Origin: an uncultured Paracoccaceae bacterium
GTDB lineage: Bacteria > Pseudomonadota > Alphaproteobacteria > Rhodobacterales > Rhodobacteraceae
NCBI GenBank assembly: GCA_947497065.1
Contig: CANMEQ010000003.1
Location: forward strand, 1-64,000
Direction: 5' to 3'
DNA length: 64,000 nt
The notes below the pieces were generated by a model. The model searched no databases. It saw only the letters and a list, made by a program, of their open reading frames with translations, and had not been told where the DNA came from. The translations under genes and the position numbers were made by a program. Positions 54,982-63,619 of this stretch are shown here, piece after piece. How positions within the stretch are numbered: the first letter of the stretch is position 1; the number at the start of each line of letters is the position of its first letter.

Positions 54982-55488
54982 GTGGTGAGCATTCCGCAGG
55001 TCGATGTCACGGTCACGCAATCCATCGCGTTTTTGATCTTTGCTGGCCCTTTGTGTCTCTATGTCGCGTGGAATGATCTGCGCGCCATGAAGATCCCCAC
55101 ATGGTCCACTGATGCCTTGGCGCTGGTGTTCGTCGTAGTGGGCATCTTTGTCATGCCATTTAGCGAATATCTGTGGCGTTACGCACACTTCGGGGTCGTT
55201 CTTGTGATCGCGATCTTGCTCAATGCGATCGGCGCAATGGGCGCGGGCGATAGCAAATTTCTTGCATCCGCCGCTCCATTCGTGGCGTTGTCCGACACCG
55301 GACTTGTCTTTTATCTACTTGGAGCCGGGCTTCTCATCGGGCTGCTCATTCACCGCACAGCCCGTGCGATCCCCGCCATCCGAAACCTCGTCCCTAATTG
55401 GGTCAGCTGGACGGAAACCAAACGGTTTCCCATGGGCTTCGCCATGGGCCCCGTTTTGATCATCTACCTCGCGTTGCCGCTGTTCTAG
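54982..55488 (+). CDS. cpaA: Prepilin peptidase (CpaA / TadV)
   Basis: A 168-residue A24 family aspartic peptidase. The motif IGAMGAGDSKFLASAA contains the catalytic Asp of the GxGD site, and the N-terminal Asp is in YVAWNDLRAMKIPTW. Five to six membrane helices. It cuts the Flp leaders before AVTVDW. The start is GTG at 54982 (GTG at 54985 also possible), 5 bases after the second TPR gene. It is the last plus-strand gene of this Tad block. Confidence 0.92.
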   Translation: MVSIPQVDVTVTQSIAFLIFAGPLCLYVAWNDLRAMKIPTWSTDALALVFVVVGIFVMPFSEYLWRYAHFGVVLVIAILLNAIGAMGAGDSKFLASAAPFVALSDTGLVFYLLGAGLLIGLLIHRTARAIPAIRNLVPNWVSWTETKRFPMGFAMGPVLIIYLALPLF

Positions 55489-55495
55489 CGCTGCC

Positions 55496-57124
55496 TCAGG
55501 TCTGCACCTCATAGAGGATGTACATATCCGTGCGCCGCACCTCGTTCAGCTCCAGCGTCCCTGCGCTGATCAATCCGTTCACATGCTCCAGCACTTCGAT
55601 CTGCACCCGTTGCTCAACGGGGCATAGCGGAACCAACATATAATCAGCCGTCTCCAGCCCCGGCGCGCCGCCGTAATACCACGGTGCCCCGCCCGCAAGC
55701 TGCTCAAGATCGCCGAAGAGCCAAAGGTTCGAAAACAAGTCCGCCACAAACACGGACGAACCGCGCGCCCAGCTGACCTGCTCCAAATCCTGGGCGAGCG
55801 CCTCAAAAAACGCCGGCAGACCCAATTCCACCGTACATACCGGCAGTGTCTCCCCCAGCAGCTCCGGCGCATCATCACGTTCCGCATAGCGCGGGATCAG
55901 GTCCGTTTCCCCATCCAGCGGCACACGTAGATCAACTCTGTTGACACGAATATCCACAACACGAACGTCCGAATGCACGCCCCCGTCCGAGAACACCGAC
56001 GCATAAGGCCCAACCTCTTTATACAAATGGCGGAATGGGCTGGATGCGAGGTTGAAAAACGAAGGTGCCGCCAACGCCATGGCCACCGCGGCCACAACAC
56101 CCAATGCCTCGCGCAGGTTCCAGCCCAACCCGTTCACCACCTGCCCCACATCTGCGCGAAACGCCAAAATCAACACCGCCAAAAGCGGCAACCACTGCGG
56201 ATCGTTCCCGTAGTTTTGATAGGTCACGTAAAAGAACCCAGGCATTAGCAGCATCACAATTAAACCACCCGTCATCGCTCCCGCTTGGCGCAGCAAAATG
56301 ATCGCCGCAATCACCGAAAGCGAGGCCCCCAAATAGGCCGGCGACCCAATAACCGCATCCAAGGACTCTCCAGGCGCCGACCGCAGGTCAGACTGCAAAA
56401 CCGCCAACAAATCCCCCGCGTAGGCAGCCCAATACCCGACCCCGTTGAACACAGTGATGCCCGCCATCACGACAGCCCCCGTCACCGCAGAGACAGCTAA
56501 GGCCCTGGTTTGCTTTGTTAAAATCAACGCTAGTAAAATCGGCAGGGCAAAAGAGACCAGATAGGTCATCTTGATCATCGCCAGAACGGACACCATCAAT
56601 CCAACGATCACACCATCCAACACGCTTTGCCGTCCATCCACTGGCGGGATCAGTGCAACAACAATCGCGACATAGGCAGCAGCCCAGGCTTGCCGGTTAT
56701 AATGCATCGAGACGGATAAAGACGGCTCCGCCTCACCATGCACCAGCGCCAACAGCAAAACCAACACCAGCAGGCCAAACAGCCCCCCCACAAACGGCGT
56801 GAGCCGCGATCGCGCAACCCAAAACACAATCGGCAAAAACACCAGCGCCGTGATCACCTGCGACCAGATAAACGCCATCCCAATGCCTTGCCCCGCTTTC
56901 ACAAGCATCGCGATGGGCCAAAACGACAGCGCGCCAATCGGCGTCATAAAATCGTAGTGCGGCGTCTCTCCCGATGCCATCCGAAACACCAGCTCCATCA
57001 AATGGATCGTGTCACCTTCATGCTTGGCAAGGTACAAACCGCCCTTCAAAATCGACGCCCCACTCAGCGCCGCAAAGGCCAGCAGCAAAAAGACCGCAAG
57101 GAATGTTGAATTTTTCTGTGTCAT
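55496..57124 (-). CDS. Polytopic membrane protein, GT-C-like (candidate pilus glycosyltransferase)
   Basis: A 542-residue membrane protein with about ten transmembrane segments and a C-terminal extramembrane domain of about 150 residues. Start is ATG 57124, with the strong ribosome site GGAGGCGGGC; an ORF extension upstream is not used. After the first helix comes a large loop with H35, D38, H41, E44, R48 and PHYDFMTPIG (D58, P62), like the first periplasmic loop of GT-C lipid-sugar-dependent glycosyltransferases, whose catalytic acid lies there. It has no close named relative that I know. Located inside the Tad block on the opposite strand. The TfpW-type arabinosyltransferase role is inference. 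Confidence 0.6.
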   Translation of the reverse strand: MTQKNSTFLAVFLLLAFAALSGASILKGGLYLAKHEGDTIHLMELVFRMASGETPHYDFMTPIGALSFWPIAMLVKAGQGIGMAFIWSQVITALVFLPIVFWVARSRLTPFVGGLFGLLVLVLLLALVHGEAEPSLSVSMHYNRQAWAAAYVAIVVALIPPVDGRQSVLDGVIVGLMVSVLAMIKMTYLVSFALPILLALILTKQTRALAVSAVTGAVVMAGITVFNGVGYWAAYAGDLLAVLQSDLRSAPGESLDAVIGSPAYLGASLSVIAAIILLRQAGAMTGGLIVMLLMPGFFYVTYQNYGNDPQWLPLLAVLILAFRADVGQVVNGLGWNLREALGVVAAVAMALAAPSFFNLASSPFRHLYKEVGPYASVFSDGGVHSDVRVVDIRVNRVDLRVPLDGETDLIPRYAERDDAPELLGETLPVCTVELGLPAFFEALAQDLEQVSWARGSSVFVADLFSNLWLFGDLEQLAGGAPWYYGGAPGLETADYMLVPLCPVEQRVQIEVLEHVNGLISAGTLELNEVRRTDMYILYEVQT

Positions 57125-57276
57125 GCCCGCCTCCGGAACGGTTTTGTCCCTTTTTTCGACACAATAGTCAGGCACACGGTCAATGCAAAACCTTTCCAAG
57201 ATCCAGCCCAGATTGTTGGGCCACTTGACCAAAGCGACGCAGAAAACCGAACGACGCAACCAGACAGGCGAACGAA

Positions 57277-58587
57277 ATGAACATGCAAACCGCAAATGTG
57301 ATGGCGCCCCCGGCCCCCAAAACACTTGAATCCATGGCCCTGTCCCCGGTCATGATGCGCGACATTTTGATCAAAACCATGTTCCGTACCAACATGGAAA
57401 ACGTCAGCGCCATCGCGAAATTCATCTGCTTGCCCATCAACATCACCCAACAGTTGGTCGATGCCGCCCGCGAACAACGCCTATGCGAAGCAACCGGCAC
57501 CTTGAACGCCAACAACGGCAACGAAATGGGCTATCAGCTGACCGATGCGGGCAAGCAGCGCGCTCTAGATGCTCTTGCGCAGTCCGAATATTTCGGCGCC
57601 ATGCCTGTCCCGCTGGAGGTCTACCGCGAACAGGTCAAACGCCAGTCCATCCGCAACATCCAAGTCAGCCGCGAACAATTGGTTAACGCCATGGGCCACC
57701 TCATCCTGCCCCCCACCTTACTCGACCAACTGGGGCCTGCGGTCGGGGCTGGGCGATCCATCCTCATGTACGGCCCTCCGGGCAACGGTAAATCCTCGAT
57801 CTCCAACGGTATTCGCGATGCCTTGGGCGATAAAATCTACATCCCCCGCGCCATCGAATATTCCGGTCAGGTGATCACCGTATATGACCCCATCGTGCAC
57901 TCCGCCGCCGAAGAAGACGTAGACGACCCCAATGTCCTGCGCCGCACATCAGGCCGTTTCGACACCCGCTACGTCAAATGCGAACGCCCCACCGTGATCA
58001 CTGGCGGTGAACTCACCCTCGAAATGTTAGACCTCGTCTACAACCCGGTCGCGCGCACCTATCAGGCCCCGTTGCAGCTCAAATCCTCCGGCGGCATCTT
58101 CATCATCGATGACCTTGGCCGACAGTCCGAACCGCCACAGGCCATCGTCAACCGCTGGATTGTTCCCTTGGAAGAGAACCGCGATATTTTGGCCCTGCAA
58201 TCGGGTGAAAAGTTCGAAGTTCCCTTTGACACTTTGGTCATCTTCTCCACCAACTTCCACCCGAACGAGATTTTCGATAAAGCGGCCCTGCGTCGTATCT
58301 TCTTTAAAATCAAAATCGACGGGCCCGATCAGGAAGACTTCTTGAAAATCTTCGCCATGATGGCACGCAAACGCAAAATGCCGCTCGACGAAGCCGCACT
58401 CGTCCATCTGCTGCAAAAGAAATACCCGACCATCGACAATATCTACGCGAACTATCAGCCGATTTTCTTGATCGACCAGATGATCTCGATCTGTGAATTT
58501 GAAGGCATCCCCTACCAGATGTCCCCTGATCTCATCGATCGGGCCTGGGCAAACATGTTCGTCAAAGAAGAAGAGATCGTGCACTAA
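57277..58587 (+). CDS. MoxR-like AAA+ ATPase of the Tad locus
   Basis: A 436-residue ATPase. The first 120 residues form a unique helical domain (ISVSREQ-like RNIQVSREQLVNAMGHL), then the AAA domain: Walker A MYGPPGNGKSS, Walker B GIFIIDDLGRQ and arginine-finger region RRIFFKIKID. The C-terminal part is DPIVHSAAEEDVDDPN-like acid-rich before the sensor. Related proteins sit beside Tad loci in roseobacters. Its task is unknown; a remodelling factor for pilus machine or signalling is possible. Confidence 0.8.
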   Translation: MNMQTANVMAPPAPKTLESMALSPVMMRDILIKTMFRTNMENVSAIAKFICLPINITQQLVDAAREQRLCEATGTLNANNGNEMGYQLTDAGKQRALDALAQSEYFGAMPVPLEVYREQVKRQSIRNIQVSREQLVNAMGHLILPPTLLDQLGPAVGAGRSILMYGPPGNGKSSISNGIRDALGDKIYIPRAIEYSGQVITVYDPIVHSAAEEDVDDPNVLRRTSGRFDTRYVKCERPTVITGGELTLEMLDLVYNPVARTYQAPLQLKSSGGIFIIDDLGRQSEPPQAIVNRWIVPLEENRDILALQSGEKFEVPFDTLVIFSTNFHPNEIFDKAALRRIFFKIKIDGPDQEDFLKIFAMMARKRKMPLDEAALVHLLQKKYPTIDNIYANYQPIFLIDQMISICEFEGIPYQMSPDLIDRAWANMFVKEEEIVH

Positions 58588-58595
58588 CATGGCGC

Positions 58596-58616
58596 GCTGG
58601 GGGATCAGCCCCCAGC
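58596..58616 (+). terminator. Hairpin after the MoxR-like ATPase gene
   Basis: GCTGGGGG (58596-58603), loop ATCAG, CCCCCAGC (58609-58616): a perfect 8-base-pair GC-rich stem 9 bases after the stop. There is no U-tract. It probably marks the end of the Tad transcript. Confidence 0.5.
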
Positions 58617-58694
58617 TCCCATTGCCCCAAAGGTATTTGCCCAGCAAACACCGGCACGGCTTGACCTTTCACCGATCCTGCGCACCTTAAGGGG

Positions 58695-61097
58695 ATGACC
58701 CCATTACCCCCCAAATTCGCAGCTTGGTTTGAGGCCAAAGGGTGGACCATCCACCCCCACCAACAACAGATGCTCGACCGCGCGCAAGACCAGTCCCTAT
58801 TGCTCATTGCGCCAACAGGCGGCGGCAAAACCCTCTCCGGTTTTCTGCCCAGTCTGGTGGAACTGGCGAACGGCACCCACCAAGGGATGCACACGCTTTA
58901 TGTCTCCCCCCTCAAAGCCTTAGCCGCTGATATCAAACGCAATCTCAGCACGCCAATCTCCGACATGGGTCTGCCCATCCGGGTCGAAGACCGAACGGGC
59001 GACACCACCTATACCCAAAAACGCAAACAGCGCGCCGACCCACCGCATATCTTGCTGACCACCCCTGAAAGCCTCGCCCTGTTGGTCTCCTACGAGGATG
59101 CGCCCCGCATTTTCAAAGGGGTCCAACGCATCATCATCGACGAAATCCACGCCCTCGCGGAAAGCAAACGTGGCGATCAATTGATGCTCGCCCTCTCCCG
59201 CATCCAAACCCTCTCGCCAAACCTGCGTCGCGTCGGCCTCTCGGCAACCGTCGAAGACCCAACCCGCATCGCGACTCTTTTGGCCCACGTCCCCGATCCC
59301 TGCCCAATCCTCCACGCAGACCCCGGCCCTGCCCCCGACATTTCCATGTTGGTGACCCAAGAGAAACCACCATGGTCTGGGGGCGGCGCGAAATATTCCA
59401 TCCCTGCCGTGCTCGACTTGGTCAAACAACACAAAACGACATTGATCTTCCACAACACCCGCGCCCAGGCCGAACTATTCTTTCACAACCTCTGGCTCGC
59501 CAATGATGACGCCCTGCCCATCGGCATCCACCACGGAAGCCTCAGCCGCGACCAACGCGCCAAGGTCGAAACTGCCATGGTGCGCGGCGATCTACGGGCC
59601 ATCGTCTGCACCGGCAGCCTCGATCTCGGCATCGACTGGGGCGATGTGGACCTCGTCGTTCAAATCGGCGCGCCCAAAAATGTCAAACGGCTGATCCAAC
59701 GCATCGGCCGCGCCAACCACCGCTACAATGCCCCCTCGAAGGCCGTTTTGGTCCCGGCAAACCGCTTCGAAGTCGTCGAATGTGTCGCGGCCCTCGAAGC
59801 CGCCAAAGCCCATGACCTGGACGGAGACCCACCCGTACGCGGCCCAAAAGACGTGCTGTGCCAGCACATCCTCACCGTCGCCTGCGCCGGTCCCTTCGAC
59901 GCGACCGATCTGTTCAATGAGATAAAAACCGTCGGTGCTTACGCCGACCTGACCCGCGCCGAATTCGACGATTGTTTAGATTTTTGCGCCACCGGCGGAT
60001 ACGCCTTGCAGGCCTATGACCAGTGGAAACGTCTCAAAAACACCAACGGCCAATGGCACCTGCGCGACCCGCGTTCCGCGGCCCGTATTCGCATGAACCT
60101 CGGCACAATTTTCGACCATGAAACCTTAAAGGTCCGGTTCAAGCGGGCACCAAAAACATTGGGTGAAATCGAAGAAGGCTTCGCCTCGACCCTAACCCAA
60201 GGCGACACCTTTCTAATCGGCGGGCAAATCGTCCGCTACGAAGGCCTGAACCAACTCACCGTCGAAGTCAGCCGCCAAAAGGGCCGCGAACCAAAGGTCG
60301 CCACCTTCAATGGCACGAAATTCTCCACCTCAACCCAGCTCAGCCAGCGCATTTTACAAATGTTCCAACAGCCCAATTGGCCGGGCCTGCCCGACCACAC
60401 GGCAGACTGGCTGGACATGCAGCGCCGCTTTTCAAAACTGCCCGAACCCGGACGCTTGCTGGTCGAAACCTTCCCGCAGGGGGGCCGTGAAAACATGGTG
60501 GTCTACGGCTTTGCCGGCATCAACGCCCACCGCACCTTGGGCCTCATCGTCACCCAACGGATGGAAGCCGCAGGCCTCAACCCTCTGGGCTTCGTGGTCA
60601 CCGATTACGCGCTGATGATCTGGGGCCTAGACGAGGTCACAGACCCAAGCCCCCTGTTCGACCCCACAAATATGTACGACGGTTTGGAAACTTGGCTGCA
60701 GGGCAACGCGGTCATGAAACGCACCTTCCGCATCGCCGCCACCATCGCAGGCCTGATCGAACGCAACACCCGTCAGGGCCGAAAATCCGGGCGCCAAGCG
60801 ACGTTCTCCAGCGATATTTTGTACGACACATTGGCCAAATACGACCCCAACCACCTGATGCTTCGCATCACCCGCGAAGAAGCCATGCGCGGCATGGTCG
60901 ATTTCGGCCGCATCGAAGACATGTTGAACCGCACCAAAGGCCAGGTCGACCATGTACGGCTCAACCGCGTCACACCGCTCGCCGCCCCTTTGTTCCTCGA
61001 ACCCGGGCGCATCCCTGTCTGGGGCGAAGGACGCGAAAAACTGCTCCAAGATCAGGCCAATGCCCTCATGACAGAGGCAGGCCTCGGTGACCTCTAG
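58695..61097 (+). CDS. Ligase-associated DEXH-box helicase (Lhr type)
   Basis: An 800-residue SF2 helicase. Walker A is in IAPTGGGKTLSGFLPSLV, motif II is IIIDEIHALAESKRG, motif III LSATVEDPTRI and the C-terminal motif VI RIGRANHRYNAPSKAV. The distinctive C-terminal Lhr/DOB extension follows. NCBI-type annotation names this the ligase-associated DNA damage response helicase because it usually neighbours ATP-dependent DNA ligase. Here no ligase or exonuclease gene is adjacent, only PdeM downstream. Confidence 0.92.
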   Translation: MTPLPPKFAAWFEAKGWTIHPHQQQMLDRAQDQSLLLIAPTGGGKTLSGFLPSLVELANGTHQGMHTLYVSPLKALAADIKRNLSTPISDMGLPIRVEDRTGDTTYTQKRKQRADPPHILLTTPESLALLVSYEDAPRIFKGVQRIIIDEIHALAESKRGDQLMLALSRIQTLSPNLRRVGLSATVEDPTRIATLLAHVPDPCPILHADPGPAPDISMLVTQEKPPWSGGGAKYSIPAVLDLVKQHKTTLIFHNTRAQAELFFHNLWLANDDALPIGIHHGSLSRDQRAKVETAMVRGDLRAIVCTGSLDLGIDWGDVDLVVQIGAPKNVKRLIQRIGRANHRYNAPSKAVLVPANRFEVVECVAALEAAKAHDLDGDPPVRGPKDVLCQHILTVACAGPFDATDLFNEIKTVGAYADLTRAEFDDCLDFCATGGYALQAYDQWKRLKNTNGQWHLRDPRSAARIRMNLGTIFDHETLKVRFKRAPKTLGEIEEGFASTLTQGDTFLIGGQIVRYEGLNQLTVEVSRQKGREPKVATFNGTKFSTSTQLSQRILQMFQQPNWPGLPDHTADWLDMQRRFSKLPEPGRLLVETFPQGGRENMVVYGFAGINAHRTLGLIVTQRMEAAGLNPLGFVVTDYALMIWGLDEVTDPSPLFDPTNMYDGLETWLQGNAVMKRTFRIAATIAGLIERNTRQGRKSGRQATFSSDILYDTLAKYDPNHLMLRITREEAMRGMVDFGRIEDMLNRTKGQVDHVRLNRVTPLAAPLFLEPGRIPVWGEGREKLLQDQANALMTEAGLGDL

Positions 61098-61130
61098 ACA
61101 CGCCCCGCGAAACGCGGCACCCCACACGCT

Positions 61131-61808
61131 ATGACAGACCATTCCTTCACCTTCTGCGGCGCCCAGCTTGTGGCCCGCCCCGACGGCAGCCTTTGGAGGC
61201 CCGACGAAAAACTCTTGTGCGTCTCTGATCTGCATCTTGGAAAGTCCGAACGCATCGCGCGGCGCGGCGGCACAATGCTCCCCCCCTATGAAACCCAAGA
61301 CACGCTTTGGCGTCTCGAAGACGCAATCCAAAAAACCAAACCCGAAACCGTCATCTGCCTTGGCGACAGCTTTGATGATCTCGGGGCGGCCATGGCCCTA
61401 GACACGGCGGCGCGACGCACCATCGCGCAGCTTCAATCCGGTCGTCGCTGGATCTGGATCGAAGGCAACCATGATCCGGGGCCCGTCGATATCGGCGGCA
61501 GCCACCACCTTGACGCTACGATCGACCCACTGGTGTTTCGCCATATCGCGACCCCGCAAACCGAAACAGCCACAGGCGAAATTTCCGGCCACTACCATCC
61601 CAAAGCGGCCCTTCCCGGTGTCACCGCGCGGCCCTGCTTTCTGGCAACGCCCACACGTCTGATCCTTCCCGCATTTGGCGCCTACACGGGCGGCCTCTCC
61701 ATCAAAGACCCCGTCTTCGCCCCCTACTTATGCGCCAAAAGCATCGTCATCCTAACCGGAAAATCAGCCACAGCGGCCCCCGCCCAAGCCTTGGCTAAGC
61801 GGCGATAG
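61131..61808 (+). CDS. pdeM: Ligase-associated metallophosphoesterase PdeM
   Basis: A 225-residue calcineurin-like phosphoesterase. All metal motifs are in order: CVSDLHLGKSERIA, LGDSFDD, IEGNHDPGP and SGHYHPKAA. It belongs to the nuclease type partnered with the Lhr-like helicase in a DNA-repair module. Its 3' end overlaps the convergent LytTR gene by 14 bases (61795-61808). Confidence 0.92.
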   Translation: MTDHSFTFCGAQLVARPDGSLWRPDEKLLCVSDLHLGKSERIARRGGTMLPPYETQDTLWRLEDAIQKTKPETVICLGDSFDDLGAAMALDTAARRTIAQLQSGRRWIWIEGNHDPGPVDIGGSHHLDATIDPLVFRHIATPQTETATGEISGHYHPKAALPGVTARPCFLATPTRLILPAFGAYTGGLSIKDPVFAPYLCAKSIVILTGKSATAAPAQALAKRR

Positions 61809-62571
61809 CGCCCAGCTCCACCAATTGGGATCGGTATTTGGGGCCAACAGGCACAGCACTGCCGCACCGCGTGTATACAATCTCTTTGCCATCAACCACG
61901 TCGATCCGGTCAATCTGCGCCAACGCCACCCAATGGGACCGATGCACACAAATCCCCTTTTCAATGTCGATCTCTGCCACAGCATCGCGAAACCGCATCA
62001 AAATACGATGCTCAACATGGTCATCCGTCACAATCCGCACGTGGTGATTGTCCGAACTGATTTTCGCCAGCCGCACGGCGTCTCCAACATCCAATCGCTC
62101 CAAAAGCCGGTCGCGCTGCTGGGCGGCGGATTTCGCGGCCAGCCTTTCCCCTGAAAACCGCAGCAGGTTTTCGACCACCACAACCGAAAGCGTGATCAGA
62201 AAGGTCGAAACAAGCGTGATTTCCCAGTGCAGGTACGGGTGCTCGACCTGCCCCCGCATCCATGCATTCAACCCAATCAAAAGCGGCCCGAACATAAAGG
62301 TCATCGTCAAGACGACCATAAAATCCTCAACCCACTTGGGTTTCGACGCCAAGACTTCGTGCCAGAATACACGCCCGGCGATCGCAATCGGCAACGACGA
62401 CCAGATCACAACCAGCCAGTAGAACAGCCGCCAGCCCAAAGGCTGGCTGCTAAATGTGCCAAATGGCCCTGCCAACGCAACCACAACCGCGATCACATTC
62501 AACGCCATCATGACCCGCAGGGTAAACATATTCGCAATTTCAGCACCGATCGTTTGGCCCAGATTACGCAC
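61795..62571 (-). CDS. Membrane-bound LytTR DNA-binding regulator
   Basis: A 258-residue protein with four transmembrane helices (ALNVIAVVVALAG, LFYWLVVIWSSLPIAIAG, FMVVLTMTFMFGPLLIG and LVSTFLITLSVVVVENL) and a C-terminal LytTR DNA-binding domain, in which HRSHWVALAQIDRI is the motif. Starts at GTG 62571, supported by the perfect GGAGG in TTAGGAGGTAAACAGA. It lacks a histidine-kinase-linked receiver, so it is a one-component membrane-anchored regulator. No target is obvious in the window. Confidence 0.88.
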   Translation of the reverse strand: MRNLGQTIGAEIANMFTLRVMMALNVIAVVVALAGPFGTFSSQPLGWRLFYWLVVIWSSLPIAIAGRVFWHEVLASKPKWVEDFMVVLTMTFMFGPLLIGLNAWMRGQVEHPYLHWEITLVSTFLITLSVVVVENLLRFSGERLAAKSAAQQRDRLLERLDVGDAVRLAKISSDNHHVRIVTDDHVEHRILMRFRDAVAEIDIEKGICVHRSHWVALAQIDRIDVVDGKEIVYTRCGSAVPVGPKYRSQLVELGAIAA

Positions 62572-62654
62572 TCTGTTTACCTCCTAAGCTACGGACAATT
62601 CAGTAAGAATCAACTTGAACGCGATCTTACACAGATTGACGTGCAGGGAAAGGA

Positions 62655-63548
62655 TCAGGCGGTCAAACCGACAGGTTCTGCCAAACCGTTGGCGCGACAA
62701 CACGCTGTGACCGTATTTGCCAGCAAACAGGCAATCGTCATCGGCCCAACACCACCAGGCACTGGCGTAATCGCACCGGCAACGTCAGCACAGCTGTCAT
62801 AGTCGACATCGCCAACCAAACGGGTCCCGCCTTCAGGCTTCTCAATCCGGTTGATACCCACATCAATCACCGTCGCACCCGGCTTGATCCAATCCCCGGG
62901 CACCATCTGCGGGCGACCCACGGCTGCCACCACAATGTCGGCCTGCTTCACAACACCGGGCAAATCAGCCGTGCGGCTGTGTGCAATCGTCACTGTGCAA
63001 CTGTCGCCCAACAAAAGGTTCGCCATCGGTTTACCAACGATGTTGGACCTACCAATCACCACAGCATTCAACCCCGACAGGCTCCCATGGTGTTCACGCA
63101 GCATCATCAAACAGCCCAACGGCGTACACGGCACCATGGCCTTTTGCCCCGTACCAAGCAGCCCGACGTTGGAAATATGAAACCCGTCCACATCCTTAGC
63201 GGGGTCAATCGCGTTGATAATCGTGTCCCCATCAATGTGATCCGGCACTGGCAGCTGGCACAAAATCCCATGCACCGACGGATCAGCATTCAAACTCTCA
63301 ATCACCGCCAACAGCTCGTCTTGCGTGGTCGATGCATCCAGCTTGTGCTCGATGGAATTCATCCCAACTTCAACAGTCTGCTTGCCCTTGTTACGCACAT
63401 AAACCTGCGATGCGGGGTCTTCACCGACCAAAACAACAGCCAGCCCCGGCGTGATCCCGTGCTCTTCTTTCAAACGCGTGACGTGCTCGGCCACTTGTCC
63501 GCGCACATTCGCCGCAAAGGCTTTTCCGTCAATAACTGTTGCTGTCAT
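62655..63548 (-). CDS. folD: Methylenetetrahydrofolate dehydrogenase / cyclohydrolase
   Basis: A 297-residue bifunctional enzyme that converts methylene-THF to formyl-THF. Diagnostic FolD segments are [53 protein letters not shown] and [24 protein letters not shown]. The fhs gene lies just upstream on the same strand, giving a compact C1 operon. The methylene-THF made or used here feeds panB at the left of the window, and purine synthesis. Confidence 0.97.
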   Translation of the reverse strand: MTATVIDGKAFAANVRGQVAEHVTRLKEEHGITPGLAVVLVGEDPASQVYVRNKGKQTVEVGMNSIEHKLDASTTQDELLAVIESLNADPSVHGILCQLPVPDHIDGDTIINAIDPAKDVDGFHISNVGLLGTGQKAMVPCTPLGCLMMLREHHGSLSGLNAVVIGRSNIVGKPMANLLLGDSCTVTIAHSRTADLPGVVKQADIVVAAVGRPQMVPGDWIKPGATVIDVGINRIEKPEGGTRLVGDVDYDSCADVAGAITPVPGGVGPMTIACLLANTVTACCRANGLAEPVGLTA

Positions 63549-63619
63549 GTCTTTTCCTTTTGTCTCGCTGGGCCAAACAAAACTGCCCAGCCCAGCCCTT
63601 CAATACAGTCTATTTCATT

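Noticed and set aside
63567-63591. GCTGGGC / GCCCAGC hairpin between fhs and folD
   Set aside because: No U-tract on the minus strand and both genes belong to the same pathway, so probably not a terminator.
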